A stretch of DNA of 64,000 nt from Streptomyces sp. NBC_01016 (GCF_026341035.1 NZ_JAPEOQ010000001.1:3410001-3474000); one strand, 5' to 3'; positions 9,144 through 18,595 are shown, counted from the stretch's first letter. Numbers and translations are program-made. The notes: generated from the letters alone by a model not told the origin.

Positions 9144-9191
9144 GGTCCGCCGGGTGGTCCTCCCGTGGGGGGTAGGGCCGCCCGGCGGGCC
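9144..9191 (+). terminator. Hairpin after the subtilase gene
   Basis: GGTCCGCCGGGTGG (9144-9157) pairs with CCGCCCGGCGGGCC (9178-9191) over 14 positions including two G-U pairs, followed by CATTTCGGTGGGCTTTT. It lies 20 bp downstream of the subtilase stop and fits a GC-rich actinobacterial terminator. Confidence 0.5.
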
Positions 9192-9254
9192 CATTTCGGT
9201 GGGCTTTTCCCGATGCCCCGTTTTCGTACGGCCCGTGCCGTGGACAATGAGGGC

Positions 9255-10763
9255 ATGAGCCAGCAGGGGGAGAGGCCCACCGGTCACCCGGCCCAAGGGG
9301 ACGACTGGTGGGGGAAGTTGTACGACAACGAGGCCGCCGCCGAGGACACCGGGCCCACTCCGGCCCCGGACACCCTGGACGACCGCTTCAGCTCGGCCGG
9401 CGCGGTCGCGTCCCCGCACTCTCCGCCGCCCCCGGCCCCACCGGCCGTCGACGACCCACCCGTGCCGGAGCCCCGCCACGCCCCGTACCCGGAGACACAC
9501 CACGTCTGGACCACCCCACCCGTCCCGGACGAACCCGGCGCCGACGCACCCGAGGCGGAACCACCGCCACCTCCGGAAGCTGCGCCACCCCTGCCGGAGG
9601 CTCCGCCCCCGCCCGAAGCCGCGCCACCCCTGCCGGAGACGCCTCAGTCCGTAGCCGTACCGCCCCTGCCAGAGACGCCTCCCCCTCCGCCGGAAGCACC
9701 CCGCGTAGAAGCCCCACCGGCCCCTCCGGAGGCACCCCCACTCCCGCCGGAGGCGCCCCGCGGCGAAGAGACCCACCCGGCCCCGCCGCAAGAGGACCCC
9801 GTCATCTACGTAGGCGACGGTCCGCCCACCTACGACGCCGAGCCGAGCGCCCTTCCTCTCGCCGATCCGGAGGACCTGGACGATCTCGTCGCGGACACCG
9901 TGCTCGACGGGGCGCGGTGCGGGGTGTCGACCTTGCGGGCCGTGTCCGTGCGGGGGGACTCCGCGCGGTACCGGGGCGAGCTGCGGCGCGACAGTCTGCT
10001 CACCGCGCGGTTCGGGAGCGGGTCCACGGCGCTGATCCTCGTGGCGATGGCCACCGGCGCCCGCGCCACACCCGGCGCGCACCGGGCCGCCGCCGAGGTC
10101 TGCGAGTGGATCGGGCGGGCCGTCGGGCTCAGCCACACGCGGCTCGCGGAGGACGTGCGGGCGGGCCGCAGGGGCGACCTCAAGTCGGGCCTGCACCGGC
10201 TCACCGACCGCAGCCTCGGCAAGCTGCGGGCCGGCGCCACCGAACAGGGCCTCGACCCGGAGCAGTACGCCGCGACGCTCCGCTGCCTGCTGCTGCCCGC
10301 CGACCCGGCGTGCCGCACCCGCGTGTTCTTCGGCATCGGCGAGGGCGGACTCTTCCGGTTGCGGGACGGGGAGTGGCGGGACATAGAGCCGAGCGTCGCC
10401 GAGCAGAGCGGCGAACCCGTCGTCGGCTTCGGTTCGACGCCGCCGGCCGAGACACCGGACGGCGACCGGCTCACGATGGACCTCAACATCACGACGCCCC
10501 CGAGCCCCTACGAGCCCGCGCCCCCGCCGCCCCGCGACGCCTTCCGGTTCCGCGCCTCCGTCGCCCGACCGGGGGACACGCTGCTGCTCTGCTCGCCCGG
10601 CCTCGCCGAACCGCTCCGCGGAGAGCCGGATCTCGCCCGCCACCTGGCGAACAGGTGGGCGGACGCCGACCCTCCGGGCCTCGCAACATTCCTCGCGGAC
10701 ACCCAGGTCCGGGTGAAGGGATACGCCGACGATCGAACGGCTGCGGCCGTCTGGGAGGCGTGA
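9255..10763 (+). CDS. Proline-rich protein with degenerate PP2C-like phosphatase domain
   Basis: The 502-aa protein starts MSQQGERPTGHPAQGDDWWG. Residues about 55-190 are a Pro/Glu/Ala low-complexity linker with repeats such as PPLPEAPPPPEAAPPLPET. The C-terminal 280 residues resemble the PP2C_2 protein-phosphatase fold (VRGDSARYRGELRRDSLL, then CEWIGRAVG and a C-terminal DTLLLCSPGLAEPL). However, the usual metal-binding R-Q-D and V-A-D-G-x-G elements read RRDS and VAMATGA, so metal-dependent catalysis is doubtful. It may be an inactive signalling scaffold partnering a Ser/Thr kinase elsewhere. The gene stands alone between the subtilase and poxB-like genes. Confidence 0.7.
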   Translation: MSQQGERPTGHPAQGDDWWGKLYDNEAAAEDTGPTPAPDTLDDRFSSAGAVASPHSPPPPAPPAVDDPPVPEPRHAPYPETHHVWTTPPVPDEPGADAPEAEPPPPPEAAPPLPEAPPPPEAAPPLPETPQSVAVPPLPETPPPPPEAPRVEAPPAPPEAPPLPPEAPRGEETHPAPPQEDPVIYVGDGPPTYDAEPSALPLADPEDLDDLVADTVLDGARCGVSTLRAVSVRGDSARYRGELRRDSLLTARFGSGSTALILVAMATGARATPGAHRAAAEVCEWIGRAVGLSHTRLAEDVRAGRRGDLKSGLHRLTDRSLGKLRAGATEQGLDPEQYAATLRCLLLPADPACRTRVFFGIGEGGLFRLRDGEWRDIEPSVAEQSGEPVVGFGSTPPAETPDGDRLTMDLNITTPPSPYEPAPPPPRDAFRFRASVARPGDTLLLCSPGLAEPLRGEPDLARHLANRWADADPPGLATFLADTQVRVKGYADDRTAAAVWEA

Positions 10764-10843
10764 GCACGCCCCGTATGAATTCATGGAACACGGAAGAGCT
10801 GAGAAGCAACGCGGAGACCGGGTTCCGAAAGGGCGCGTGAGTC

Positions 10844-12589
10844 ATGGCCAAGCAGAACGTCGCCGAGCAGTTCGTCGACATCCTCGTCCGCGCGGGCGTC
10901 GAGCGCATGTACGGAGTCGTGGGCGACAGCCTCAACCCGGTCGTCGACGCGATCCGGCGCAACGACGCGATCGACTGGGTCCACGTACGGCACGAGGAGA
11001 CCGCCGCCTTCGCCGCAGGCGCGGAAGCGCAGGTCACCGGAAAGCTGACCGCGTGCGCCGGGTCCTGCGGGCCCGGCAATCTGCACCTCATCAACGGCCT
11101 CTACGACGCCCACCGCTCGATGGCCCCGGTCCTCGCCCTCGCCTCGCACATTCCGTCCAGCGAGATCGGCCTCGGCTTCTTCCAGGAGACCCACCCCGAC
11201 CGGCTGTTCTCCGAGTGCTCGCACTACAGCGAGATGATCTCCAGCCCGAAGCAGATGCCGCGCGTCCTGCAGACCGCCATCCAGAACGCCGTCGGCCGGT
11301 CCGGCGTCAGCGTCGTGACCCTCCCCGGCGACGTCGCCGACGAAGCCGCGCCCGAGACGTCCATCGAGACCGCGATCGTCACCTCCCGGCCGAGCATCCG
11401 CCCCGGCGACGCCGAGATCGACAAGCTTGTCGAGCTGATCGACGAGGCCGGCAAGGTCACCCTGTTCTGCGGCAGCGGCACCGCGGGCGCGCACGCCGAG
11501 GTCATGGAGTTCGCCGAGAAGATCAAGTCGCCGGTCGGCCACGCGCTGCGCGGCAAGGAGTGGATCCAGTACGACAACCCGTACGACGTGGGCATGAGCG
11601 GGCTGCTCGGGTACGGCGCCGCGTACGAGGCCACCCACGAGTGCGATCTGCTGATCCTGCTTGGCACCGACTTCCCGTACAACGCCTTCCTGCCGCAGAA
11701 GGACGTCAAGATCGTCCAGGTCGACGTGCGGCCCGAGCACCTCGGCAGGCGCTCCAAGCTGGACCTCGCGGTCTGGGGCGACGTACGCGAGACGCTGCGC
11801 TGCCTCACGCCGCGCGTGAAGCCCAAGTCGAACCGCAAGTTCCTCGACCGGATGCTGAAGAAGCACGCCGACGCGCTCGAAGGCGTCGTGAAGGCGTACA
11901 CGCGCAAGGTCGAGAAGCACACCCCCATCCACCCCGAGTACGTCGCCTCCGTCGTCGACGAACTCGCCGCCGAGGACGCCGTGTTCACGGTCGACACCGG
12001 CATGTGCAACGTCTGGGCGGCCCGCTACATCTCGCCCAACGGGCGCCGCCGCGTCATCGGCTCGTTCTCGCACGGCTCGATGGCGAACGCGCTGCCGATG
12101 GCGATCGGCGCCCAGTTCACCGACCGGAACCGGCAGGTCGTCTCGATGTCGGGCGACGGCGGGTTCTCGATGCTGATGGGCGACTTCCTCACCCTCGTCC
12201 AGTACGACCTGCCGGTGAAGGTCGTCCTCTTCAACAACTCCTCTTTGGGAATGGTCGAGTTGGAGATGCTCGTGGCCGGGCTCCCCTCGTACGGGACGAC
12301 CAACAAGAACCCCGACTTCGCCGCGATCGCCCGCGCCGCCGGTGCCTACGGCGTCCGCGTCGAGAAGCCGAAGCAGCTCGCGGGCGCGCTCAAGGACGCG
12401 TTCAGGCACAAGGGGCCCGCGCTGATCGATGTCGTCACCGATCCCAACGCCCTGTCCATCCCGCCGAAGATCAGCGCCGAGATGGTCACGGGCTTCGCCC
12501 TCTCCGCCTCGAAGATCGTCCTCGACGGCGGAGTGGGCCGGATGGTGCAGATGGCCCGCTCCAACCTCCGCAACATGCCGCGTCCCTAA
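10844..12589 (+). CDS. poxB: Pyruvate dehydrogenase (quinone)/pyruvate oxidase-type ThDP enzyme
   Basis: The 581-aa protein has the three-domain ThDP architecture of PoxB. The N-terminal PYR domain contains the catalytic Glu (VRHEETAAFAAGAEAQ). A central domain follows (LFCGSGTAGAHAEVMEFAEK). The C-terminal PP domain has the GDG...NN motif (MSGDGGFSMLMGDF, Asp438, to LFNNSSLGM). It probably decarboxylates pyruvate to acetate and CO2, passing electrons to FAD/quinone at the membrane, or a related 2-oxo acid. Length matches PoxB (572 aa in E. coli). The start codon at 10844 follows GGGCGCGTGAGTC; the RBS is weak. The gene converges on the mannosidase with a 10-bp gap. Confidence 0.85.
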   Translation: MAKQNVAEQFVDILVRAGVERMYGVVGDSLNPVVDAIRRNDAIDWVHVRHEETAAFAAGAEAQVTGKLTACAGSCGPGNLHLINGLYDAHRSMAPVLALASHIPSSEIGLGFFQETHPDRLFSECSHYSEMISSPKQMPRVLQTAIQNAVGRSGVSVVTLPGDVADEAAPETSIETAIVTSRPSIRPGDAEIDKLVELIDEAGKVTLFCGSGTAGAHAEVMEFAEKIKSPVGHALRGKEWIQYDNPYDVGMSGLLGYGAAYEATHECDLLILLGTDFPYNAFLPQKDVKIVQVDVRPEHLGRRSKLDLAVWGDVRETLRCLTPRVKPKSNRKFLDRMLKKHADALEGVVKAYTRKVEKHTPIHPEYVASVVDELAAEDAVFTVDTGMCNVWAARYISPNGRRRVIGSFSHGSMANALPMAIGAQFTDRNRQVVSMSGDGGFSMLMGDFLTLVQYDLPVKVVLFNNSSLGMVELEMLVAGLPSYGTTNKNPDFAAIARAAGAYGVRVEKPKQLAGALKDAFRHKGPALIDVVTDPNALSIPPKISAEMVTGFALSASKIVLDGGVGRMVQMARSNLRNMPRP

Positions 12590-12599
12590 AGCCTCCGCA

Positions 12600-15500
12600 T
12601 CACACCGGCCGCAGCCGCAGCGTCAGGATCTGGAACGGGCGCAGGGACAGGGCGAGACCGGCGTCCGAGGTGTCGGCCGCGTGCAGCGGCCGCTCCAGGA
12701 GGTCCGTCTCGTCGGCGCCCGCCACCGGGAACGCCGCCGTGAGCGTCGCGTTCGCGCGCCCGCCCCGGGACTCGTAGAGCCGCACCACGACATCCCCGCT
12801 GCGGTCCTCCGCGAGCTTCACGGACTCCACCGTGACCGCCGGGTTGTCGACCGCGACCAGCGGCGTCACGGCGGGCGCGGGCGCGATCCGCAGCGGCAGG
12901 TTCAGGGCGAGCCCCTCCGCCACCGCGTCGCCGGTCGTCGCGCCCGGCAGCAGCGCGTACGTGAAGCGGTGCGTGCCCAGGTCCGTCTCCGGGTCGGGGG
13001 AGTGCGGGGCGCGAAGGAGCGTGAGGCGGACCGTGGTGCCGAGGCCCTCGTCGTGCGCGGCGCGCGTCACGTCGTGGCCGTACGTGGAGTCGTTGAGCAG
13101 CGCGACCCCGTAGCCCTCCTCCGCGACCCGCAGCCAGCGGTGCGCGCAGATCTCGTAACGGGCCGCGTCCCAGCCGGTGTTGGCGTGCGTGGGCCGGTTG
13201 ACGTGGCCGAACTGGATCTCGGCCGACGACCGCTCCGCGTGCACGTCCAGCGGGAACGCCGCCTTCAGGACCTTCTCCGACTCCTGCCAGTCGATGTCCG
13301 TGACGACGTCGAGGCGCCGACTGTCCGCGGCGAGCCGGTACTCCTGCGTGATCCGGGACTTCCCGAAGTGGCGGGTGACGCGCACGGAGACCCGCAGCGG
13401 GCCCTCCTCGACCAGCTCCACCGACTCGGCGCGGGTGAGGTCGGTGCGGGTGTGCCGGTAGTGGGCGTCCAGGTCCCAGGCGTCGTACTGCGTGGGGTGG
13501 TCGGGGTGCAGTTGCAGCAGGTTGCCGCGGCTGCCGGGAGCGAGCGTTTCGCGGCCGCCGTCCCTCAAGTCCCGTACGGAGCTGAGGAGTCCGTCGCTGT
13601 CGATCGTGACGGTGAGGTGCTCGTTGGCGAGCACGATCGAGTCCGTCTCCCGCGTCGCCGCCGCGTGCGCGCCCGGTCCGTGCGTCTGTCCGGCGGCCTC
13701 GGTGAGGGAGCGGGCGCCGAGCCCGTCGACGTTCACATGCGTCAACTGCCCGTCGTGGGCGACGACTTCGCTGCGCGGGTACGGCGAGGCGTTGAGTGCC
13801 GACGGCGCGGACCCGCCGAGGCGGTGTACGGCTCCGGTGGTGATGTCGTCCAGTTCCGCGAGTACCTGGGCGTAGGTCTCCCGGGCCTCCCGGTGGACCC
13901 AGGCGATCGACGAGCCCGGCAGGATGTCGTGGAACTGGTGCAGCAGCACCGTCTTCCAGATCCGGTCGAGTACGTCGTACGGATAGGCGTAGTCCGCGTC
14001 GTGCAGGGCGGCGGCCGTGCACCACAACTCGGCCTCGCGCAGGGCGTGTTCGGAGCGGCGGTTGCCCTGTTTCGTCTTCGCCTGCGTGGTGTACGTGGCG
14101 CGGTGCATCTCCAGGTACAGCTCGCCGGACCAGACGGGGGCCTTCGCGCCGTACTCCTCGTGCGCGGCCTCGAAGAACGCGGCCGGCTTCTCGATGTCGA
14201 CGCGCGGCGATCCCTCCAGCGAGCGCAGCCGGCGCGCCTTCTCCAGCATCTCGCGGGTCGGGCCGCCCCCGCCGTCGCCCCAGCCGAACGGGACGAGGGA
14301 GCGGGACGCGCCGCCCTTCTCCGCGAAGTTCCGCTCGGCGCGGGCCAGTTCGTTCGCGTGGAACTGTGCGTTGTAGGTGTCCACGGGCGGGAAGTGGGTG
14401 AACACCCGCGTGCCGTCGATGCCCTCCCACCAGAACGTGTGGTGCGGCATCTTGTTCGTCTGGTTCCAGCTCAGCTTCTGCGTCAGGAACCACTTGGCGC
14501 CCGCGAGCTTCGCCAACTGCGGGAAAGCGGCGGTGTATCCGAAGGAGTCCGGCAGCCAGATCTCCTCCGTCTCCACGCCCAGCTCGTCCTGGAAGAACCG
14601 CTTGCCGTGCACCAGTTGACGCGCGAGCGCCTCGCCGCCCGGCATGTTGGCGTCCGACTCCACCCACATCGAGCCGACCGGGGACCAGTTCCCGTCCGCG
14701 ACCGCCTTCTTGATGCGCTCCCAGATGTGCGGCTGGTGCTCCTTCACCCACGCGTACTGCTGCGCCTGCGAGCAGGCGAAGACCAGCTCCGGGTAGTCGC
14801 GGGCCAGCGCCGTGACGTTCGCGAACGTGCGCGAGGCCTTGCGGACCGTCTCGCGCAGCGGCCACAGCCACGCCGAGTCGATGTGCGCGTGCCCGGCCGC
14901 CGAGACCCGGTGCGCGCTCGCGTGCGCGGGACGGGACAGCACCTCGGCCAGCTCGGCGCGGGCCGCCGCCGCGGTGCCGGGGACATCGTGCAGATCGAGG
15001 GCGTCCAGCATCCGCTCCAGGGCGCGCAGGATGTCGTGGCGCCTGGCCCGGTCCGCATCCAGCTCGTGCATCAGCTCCGAGAGCACCTCGACGTCCAGGA
15101 CGAGATGCCAGACCTCCTCGTCGAGTACGGCCAGATCGGCAGAGCGGAATCGGTAGTTGGGGCGATCCCCTGCGGTCAGTACGTCACCGAGGAAGGTGGG
15201 TTCGAAGTCCCGCAGCACCGTCGGATTGGCCGCCGCCTCGAGGAGCAGATGCACCGGCTCCCCGCCGGCCGCGCGCGCCGCGATCGTCAGATGCCGGTTG
15301 CGCGGGTGGATGCCCTTGAGGGGTACACCCGACGCGTCGTACAGCAGTCCCTCCGCCTGGAAGCCGGGCCCCTGCCCGGAGAATCCGGGGTCGACGACCG
15401 CCTCGACGTGCCGCCCCTCCCACTCCTCGGGCACCCGCCCCTCCAGGCGGAACCAACTCGTCGACCACGGCTTTCCCCACGCGGTGCCGGTCTCGAAGGG

Positions 15501-15662
15501 CTCGTACGTGCCGTCCAGGGCCTCGGCCACCGGAACCGGTTCCCCCGGTGCGTGCCAGACGCTCATGCTCAGCGGTACCCGCGCCCCGTACTGCGCGGGC
15601 CGCACGAATTGGCGCATCGCGCGGTCGAGTCGGCCTTCCACGAGGTGTCGGTCGTCGTGCAC
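12600..15662 (-). CDS. GH38 alpha-mannosidase
   Basis: The 1020-aa enzyme (GTG at 15662 after GAAGGAGACGCC, a good RBS) has no signal peptide. The GH38 core contains GHAHIDSAWLWPLRET, with metal-ligand His/Asp262, and SMWVESDANMPGGEALARQ, with nucleophile Asp337. FGWGDGGGGPTREMLE follows. The C-terminal half is the beta-sandwich alpha-mannosidase domain (SALNASPYPRSEVVAHDGQ, then LLNDSTYGHDV). It hydrolyses alpha-mannosides, probably imported oligosaccharides, in the cytoplasm. Length is typical for the bacterial class. No transporter is adjacent. A TGGTGGACCA palindrome lies about 110 bp upstream. Confidence 0.95.
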   Translation of the reverse strand: MHDDRHLVEGRLDRAMRQFVRPAQYGARVPLSMSVWHAPGEPVPVAEALDGTYEPFETGTAWGKPWSTSWFRLEGRVPEEWEGRHVEAVVDPGFSGQGPGFQAEGLLYDASGVPLKGIHPRNRHLTIAARAAGGEPVHLLLEAAANPTVLRDFEPTFLGDVLTAGDRPNYRFRSADLAVLDEEVWHLVLDVEVLSELMHELDADRARRHDILRALERMLDALDLHDVPGTAAAARAELAEVLSRPAHASAHRVSAAGHAHIDSAWLWPLRETVRKASRTFANVTALARDYPELVFACSQAQQYAWVKEHQPHIWERIKKAVADGNWSPVGSMWVESDANMPGGEALARQLVHGKRFFQDELGVETEEIWLPDSFGYTAAFPQLAKLAGAKWFLTQKLSWNQTNKMPHHTFWWEGIDGTRVFTHFPPVDTYNAQFHANELARAERNFAEKGGASRSLVPFGWGDGGGGPTREMLEKARRLRSLEGSPRVDIEKPAAFFEAAHEEYGAKAPVWSGELYLEMHRATYTTQAKTKQGNRRSEHALREAELWCTAAALHDADYAYPYDVLDRIWKTVLLHQFHDILPGSSIAWVHREARETYAQVLAELDDITTGAVHRLGGSAPSALNASPYPRSEVVAHDGQLTHVNVDGLGARSLTEAAGQTHGPGAHAAATRETDSIVLANEHLTVTIDSDGLLSSVRDLRDGGRETLAPGSRGNLLQLHPDHPTQYDAWDLDAHYRHTRTDLTRAESVELVEEGPLRVSVRVTRHFGKSRITQEYRLAADSRRLDVVTDIDWQESEKVLKAAFPLDVHAERSSAEIQFGHVNRPTHANTGWDAARYEICAHRWLRVAEEGYGVALLNDSTYGHDVTRAAHDEGLGTTVRLTLLRAPHSPDPETDLGTHRFTYALLPGATTGDAVAEGLALNLPLRIAPAPAVTPLVAVDNPAVTVESVKLAEDRSGDVVVRLYESRGGRANATLTAAFPVAGADETDLLERPLHAADTSDAGLALSLRPFQILTLRLRPV

Positions 15663-15771
15663 GGCGTCTCCTTCGGTGCTCCTGCGGTGCTGTTCGCTGC
15701 TCGTACTGTGCCGGTCCCCGGCGGCGTCCCCACGCTTCCTTACCCGGCGCGGCGCCGGACACCCCGGCAAC

Positions 15772-15781
15772 TGGTGGACCA
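15772..15781. promoter_or_regulatory. Palindrome TGGTGGACCA upstream of the mannosidase gene
   Basis: TGGT-GG-ACCA sits in the divergent mannosidase/ATPase interval, 110 bp before the mannosidase start. The TGGT...ACCA core is typical of GntR-family operators, but the regulator is not identified and so short a palindrome can occur by chance. Confidence 0.3.
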
Positions 15782-15934
15782 ATCAACAAGCGTGCCGATC
15801 AGGCAGCGGGGCATTCATCCCCGTGTACGCGTTCGAGGGCACGCCGAGCGGCAGGAGGCCGGAGCGAGGAAGGCATCGCGAGCCGCGTGTGGGCGGGGGC
15901 CATGAAACGGCAGATACGAGGAGGGGGCGCCCCA

Positions 15935-16408
15935 GTGGGTGACAGGGGCTCCATGACGTACGAGAAGGGGGCCGCCGTGAGTACGGCGGATCGGGGGGAC
16001 GGGCCGCCGAGGCAGCTCAAGCGCAAGCTCGGCAAGGCGGACCTGCGGGCCGTCCCGGAGGTGAGGCGCGCGCTGCGCGAACTCCTCCTGCACTGGGGAA
16101 GGCCCGGAAGATCGGAGGTGGCGGAGCTGCTGACCAGCGAACTCGTGACGAACGCGCTGGTGCACACGGACTGTGAGGCGGAACTCACGGCGACCGTGGG
16201 CTCGCGCTCCCTACGGGTCGAGGTCCGCGACTTCGTCTCGCGCAGGCCCAAGCCACGCGTACCGCACGCCGACGACGGTACGCACGGAACCAATGGGCGC
16301 GGACTCATCCTGGTGCAGTCGCTCGCGGACGCCTGGGGCGTCGCGGCGCTCGGCCCGGATGCCACGGGCAAGGTGGTCTGGTTCGAACTGGACGGCGGCG
16401 TCGTGTGA
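15935..16408 (+). CDS. ATP-binding protein of the anti-sigma regulatory factor type
   Basis: The product is 157 aa from a GTG at 15935 preceded by GAGGAGGGGGCG; an ATG at 15953 and a GTG at 15977 are plausible internal starts. It is a single HATPase_c (GHKL) domain: LLTSELVTNALVHT (N-box), VEVRDFVSRRPKPR (G1-like) and GTNGRGLILVQSLADAWGV (G2). It resembles the SpoIIAB/RsbW-like orphan ATPases abundant in Streptomyces, which inhibit sigma factors or bind anti-sigma antagonists. There is no linked sigma or anti-anti-sigma gene. A strong hairpin spans its stop codon. Confidence 0.88.
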   Translation: MGDRGSMTYEKGAAVSTADRGDGPPRQLKRKLGKADLRAVPEVRRALRELLLHWGRPGRSEVAELLTSELVTNALVHTDCEAELTATVGSRSLRVEVRDFVSRRPKPRVPHADDGTHGTNGRGLILVQSLADAWGVAALGPDATGKVVWFELDGGVV

Positions 16409-16424
16409 TCCCACGACGCCGCCG
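16393..16424. terminator. Bidirectional hairpin between convergent genes
   Basis: CGGCGGCGTCGTG-TGATC-CACGACGCCGCCG, with stem positions 16393-16405 and 16412-16424, is a perfect 13-bp stem that embeds the ATPase-gene stop. It lies 15 bp before the end of the convergent DUF2637 gene. Placement suits termination in both directions. Confidence 0.6.
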
Positions 16425-16438
16425 TACCACGGACGGGC

Positions 16439-17527
16439 TCAACCGAGCTGCTGCTCAAGGTCCTTGAGCTTCTGCTCCAGAGAGTCGAGCCGGGGCAGCG
16501 CCTGCGTATCGTCCTCCGCCGTCAGATCGACGGTGACGGGCGCCTTCTGGTCACGGGACCTACGGATTCCCTTGACGGCCTGGAGGGAGGGGCGGGCGCG
16601 CAGCGGAAGCTGTTCCGGTGCGGGCGCCGCCTGCGGTAGTTCCGACTGCGGGGCCGCCCCCGATATGGCGGACTCCGGGCCGCTCTGCCCGGAGCTGCCG
16701 GCCTCCACCTGCCGGGGGTCGCGGGCGCCGAAACCCCGGCTCAGCGCCTTCAGTTGGGCACGCTCCAGCTTCTGGTGCTCGCGCTGGCGCATCCGGTTCT
16801 GCGTCTTCTCCCGCTTGTCCTCGCGCACCTCGTCCACGGCCTCGTCGAGGGTGCGCACATTCTCCAGGAGCATCAACGACCAGGCGCTGTACGTCTCCAG
16901 AGGTGCGCGCAGCCAGCGCACGATCCGGATCTGCGGCAACGGCCTCGGCACCAGGCCCTGTTCGCGCAGCGCCGCGCGGCGCGTCTGCTTCAGGGCACGG
17001 TCGAAGAGGACGGCGGCCGAGAGGGACATCCCCGCGAAGAAGTGCGGGGCGCCCGCGTGGCCCAGGCCCCTCGGCGCGTGCACCCAGTTGAACCAGGCGG
17101 CGGCGCCGGCGAACGTCCACACGAGTATCCGGGAGCCGAGCGCGGCGTCGCCGTGGCTGGCCTCGCGCACCGCGAGCACCGAGCAGAACATCGCGGCGCC
17201 GTCGAGCCCGAAGGGGACGAGGTACTCCCAGCCCCCGGACAGGTTCAGGTTCTGCTTGCCGAATCCGACCAGGCCGTGGAAGGAGAGGGCGGCGGCGACG
17301 GCGGCGCAGCAGAACAGCAGCACGTACGAGGCGGTGCCGTAGACGGCCTCCTTGCGCCTGCGGCGCTCCTCGGTGCGTTCCCACGAATCGTCGGAGAACA
17401 TCCCCGCGTCCTTCTTGGCGCCCCCGGCGCGCCTGCCGCGCGCGAGCACTGCGACCGCCGCCAGCATGCCCAGGAGCAGTACGGCGCCCGGAAGCAGCCA
17501 GTCCAGCGATATGTCGGTCAGTCTCAT
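16439..17527 (-). CDS. DUF2637 domain (Spd-like) membrane protein
   Basis: The 362-aa protein starts MRLTDISLDWLLPGAVLLLG. It has one N-terminal TM, then a DUF2637 block of about four TMs (ASYVLLFCCAAVAAALSFHG, YLVPFGLDGAAMFCSVLAV, ILVWTFAGAAAWFNWVHA, HFFAGMSLSAAVLFDRAL). A charged cytoplasmic tail follows, with a basic coiled-coil-like stretch (RQREHQKLERAQLKAL) and a C-terminal leucine-rich coil (LDSLEQKLKDLEQQLG). DUF2637 proteins include the SpdB plasmid-spread proteins and chromosomal relatives of unknown role in hyphae. It converges on the ATPase gene. Confidence 0.85.
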   Translation of the reverse strand: MRLTDISLDWLLPGAVLLLGMLAAVAVLARGRRAGGAKKDAGMFSDDSWERTEERRRRKEAVYGTASYVLLFCCAAVAAALSFHGLVGFGKQNLNLSGGWEYLVPFGLDGAAMFCSVLAVREASHGDAALGSRILVWTFAGAAAWFNWVHAPRGLGHAGAPHFFAGMSLSAAVLFDRALKQTRRAALREQGLVPRPLPQIRIVRWLRAPLETYSAWSLMLLENVRTLDEAVDEVREDKREKTQNRMRQREHQKLERAQLKALSRGFGARDPRQVEAGSSGQSGPESAISGAAPQSELPQAAPAPEQLPLRARPSLQAVKGIRRSRDQKAPVTVDLTAEDDTQALPRLDSLEQKLKDLEQQLG

Positions 17528-17713
17528 CAAGGGTCCCTTGCATCGCGATAGGGCGGAACGGCGCCATATTGGCCCAGTCGCCCGACCCCGCAGGGGGTTT
17601 CGGGGCAAGAGAACGCCATTGGTGTGCAAGGGGGCGCGTAAAGCGGTCGTACGCTCGAACTCCCGCCGGGAAAACGGAAGTTGAGTTCGAATTACGTCAC
17701 TCGAACGGGTGGT

Positions 17714-18568
17714 TCAGGCCGCCGCGGCCGCGGTGAGCCTGCCGACCCGGTCCGCGTCACAGGTGCGCGGGCACGTCACACAGGTGTCCTGCGGGCGCAG
17801 CGTGTAGAACATGCAGCAGCTCGCGCGGTCGCGGGTGGGCAGCAACTCCCCGTCGGGTCCCGTCAGTTCGCGGAACGCGGCCTTCCCGACGTACGGCTTC
17901 GTGGCGCCGGGGAGCAGCGCCTCCAGGTCGGCCATGGCGCGCCGCTCCTCGCCGAGGAGGTGGCCGACGTACCAGAGGGACTCGACGATCTCGTCCGTCG
18001 CCATGCCCCACAGGGCGCGCGGGCCGCGCCGCATCCGCGGTCCGAAGCCGGCCAGCACGGGCTGCAGGTGCTCGGCGACGGCCGCGCGGACCTCGGCGCG
18101 CAGGGCCTCCTCGTCCGGGACGACGCGGGCGCCGGGCAGCTTCGCCGCCGGGTCGTCGGGGAGGCAGGCGAACTCGGTCACGTGGACGGCGAGCCGGCCG
18201 AGCGTGCGCTGGAAGGCGACCTCGGAGGCCGGGAAGCGGGGCACGCGGCGGTGCAGGAACCAGGGGAGGGTGATGAGCAGGCAGGCGGGCCAGGCGTAGC
18301 GGTGCAGGCCGAAGCTCGCGATCACGTCGGGGCGGGCGCCGGTGCCGTAGTCCTTGAGCACCTGTGCGTTGTCCCACGCGAGGAAGGCGTCGAGCGCGGC
18401 GCCGCCCTCGGCGAGCCGCTCGGTGTGCACCCAGCCCGCACCCTCGGGCAGCGCCTGACCAGCGGGTACCTCGGTGACGCCCAGGCCCGGGAACACCTCG
18501 GTGAGGCGGGCGTACGCGGCCGAGACCGCGCTGGGAGGCGCGCCGAGCGCCGACGTGGTGAGGGGCAT
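17714..18568 (-). CDS. FhuF-like (2Fe-2S) siderophore-iron reductase
   Basis: The 284-aa protein ends with the FhuF-type iron-sulfur motif: SCCMFYTLRPQDTCVTCPRT contains C-C-x10-C-x2-C. The body is the FhuF fold (FGLHRYAWPACLLITLPWF, VGHLLGEERRAMADLEALL). Such cytoplasmic proteins reduce Fe(III) from imported hydroxamate siderophores. An iron box at 18596-18614, about 28 bp upstream, implies DmdR1/IdeR repression when iron is plentiful. No transporter or siderophore synthetase is adjacent. The ATG is at 18566-18568, with GGTGGCCCCCTC upstream. Confidence 0.88.
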   Translation of the reverse strand: MPLTTSALGAPPSAVSAAYARLTEVFPGLGVTEVPAGQALPEGAGWVHTERLAEGGAALDAFLAWDNAQVLKDYGTGARPDVIASFGLHRYAWPACLLITLPWFLHRRVPRFPASEVAFQRTLGRLAVHVTEFACLPDDPAAKLPGARVVPDEEALRAEVRAAVAEHLQPVLAGFGPRMRRGPRALWGMATDEIVESLWYVGHLLGEERRAMADLEALLPGATKPYVGKAAFRELTGPDGELLPTRDRASCCMFYTLRPQDTCVTCPRTCDADRVGRLTAAAAA

Positions 18569-18595
18569 GAGGGGGCCACCGATTCCTGATCGTTT

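Noticed and set aside
15768..15785. DasR (dre) site upstream of the mannosidase
   Set aside because: The spacer between TGGT and ACCA is 2 bp, not the 4 bp of the dre consensus, so only a generic GntR-like palindrome is claimed.
12429..15905. 1158-codon plus-strand frame opposite the mannosidase
   Set aside because: Antisense shadow with no motif, overlapping the poxB-like 3' end out of frame.
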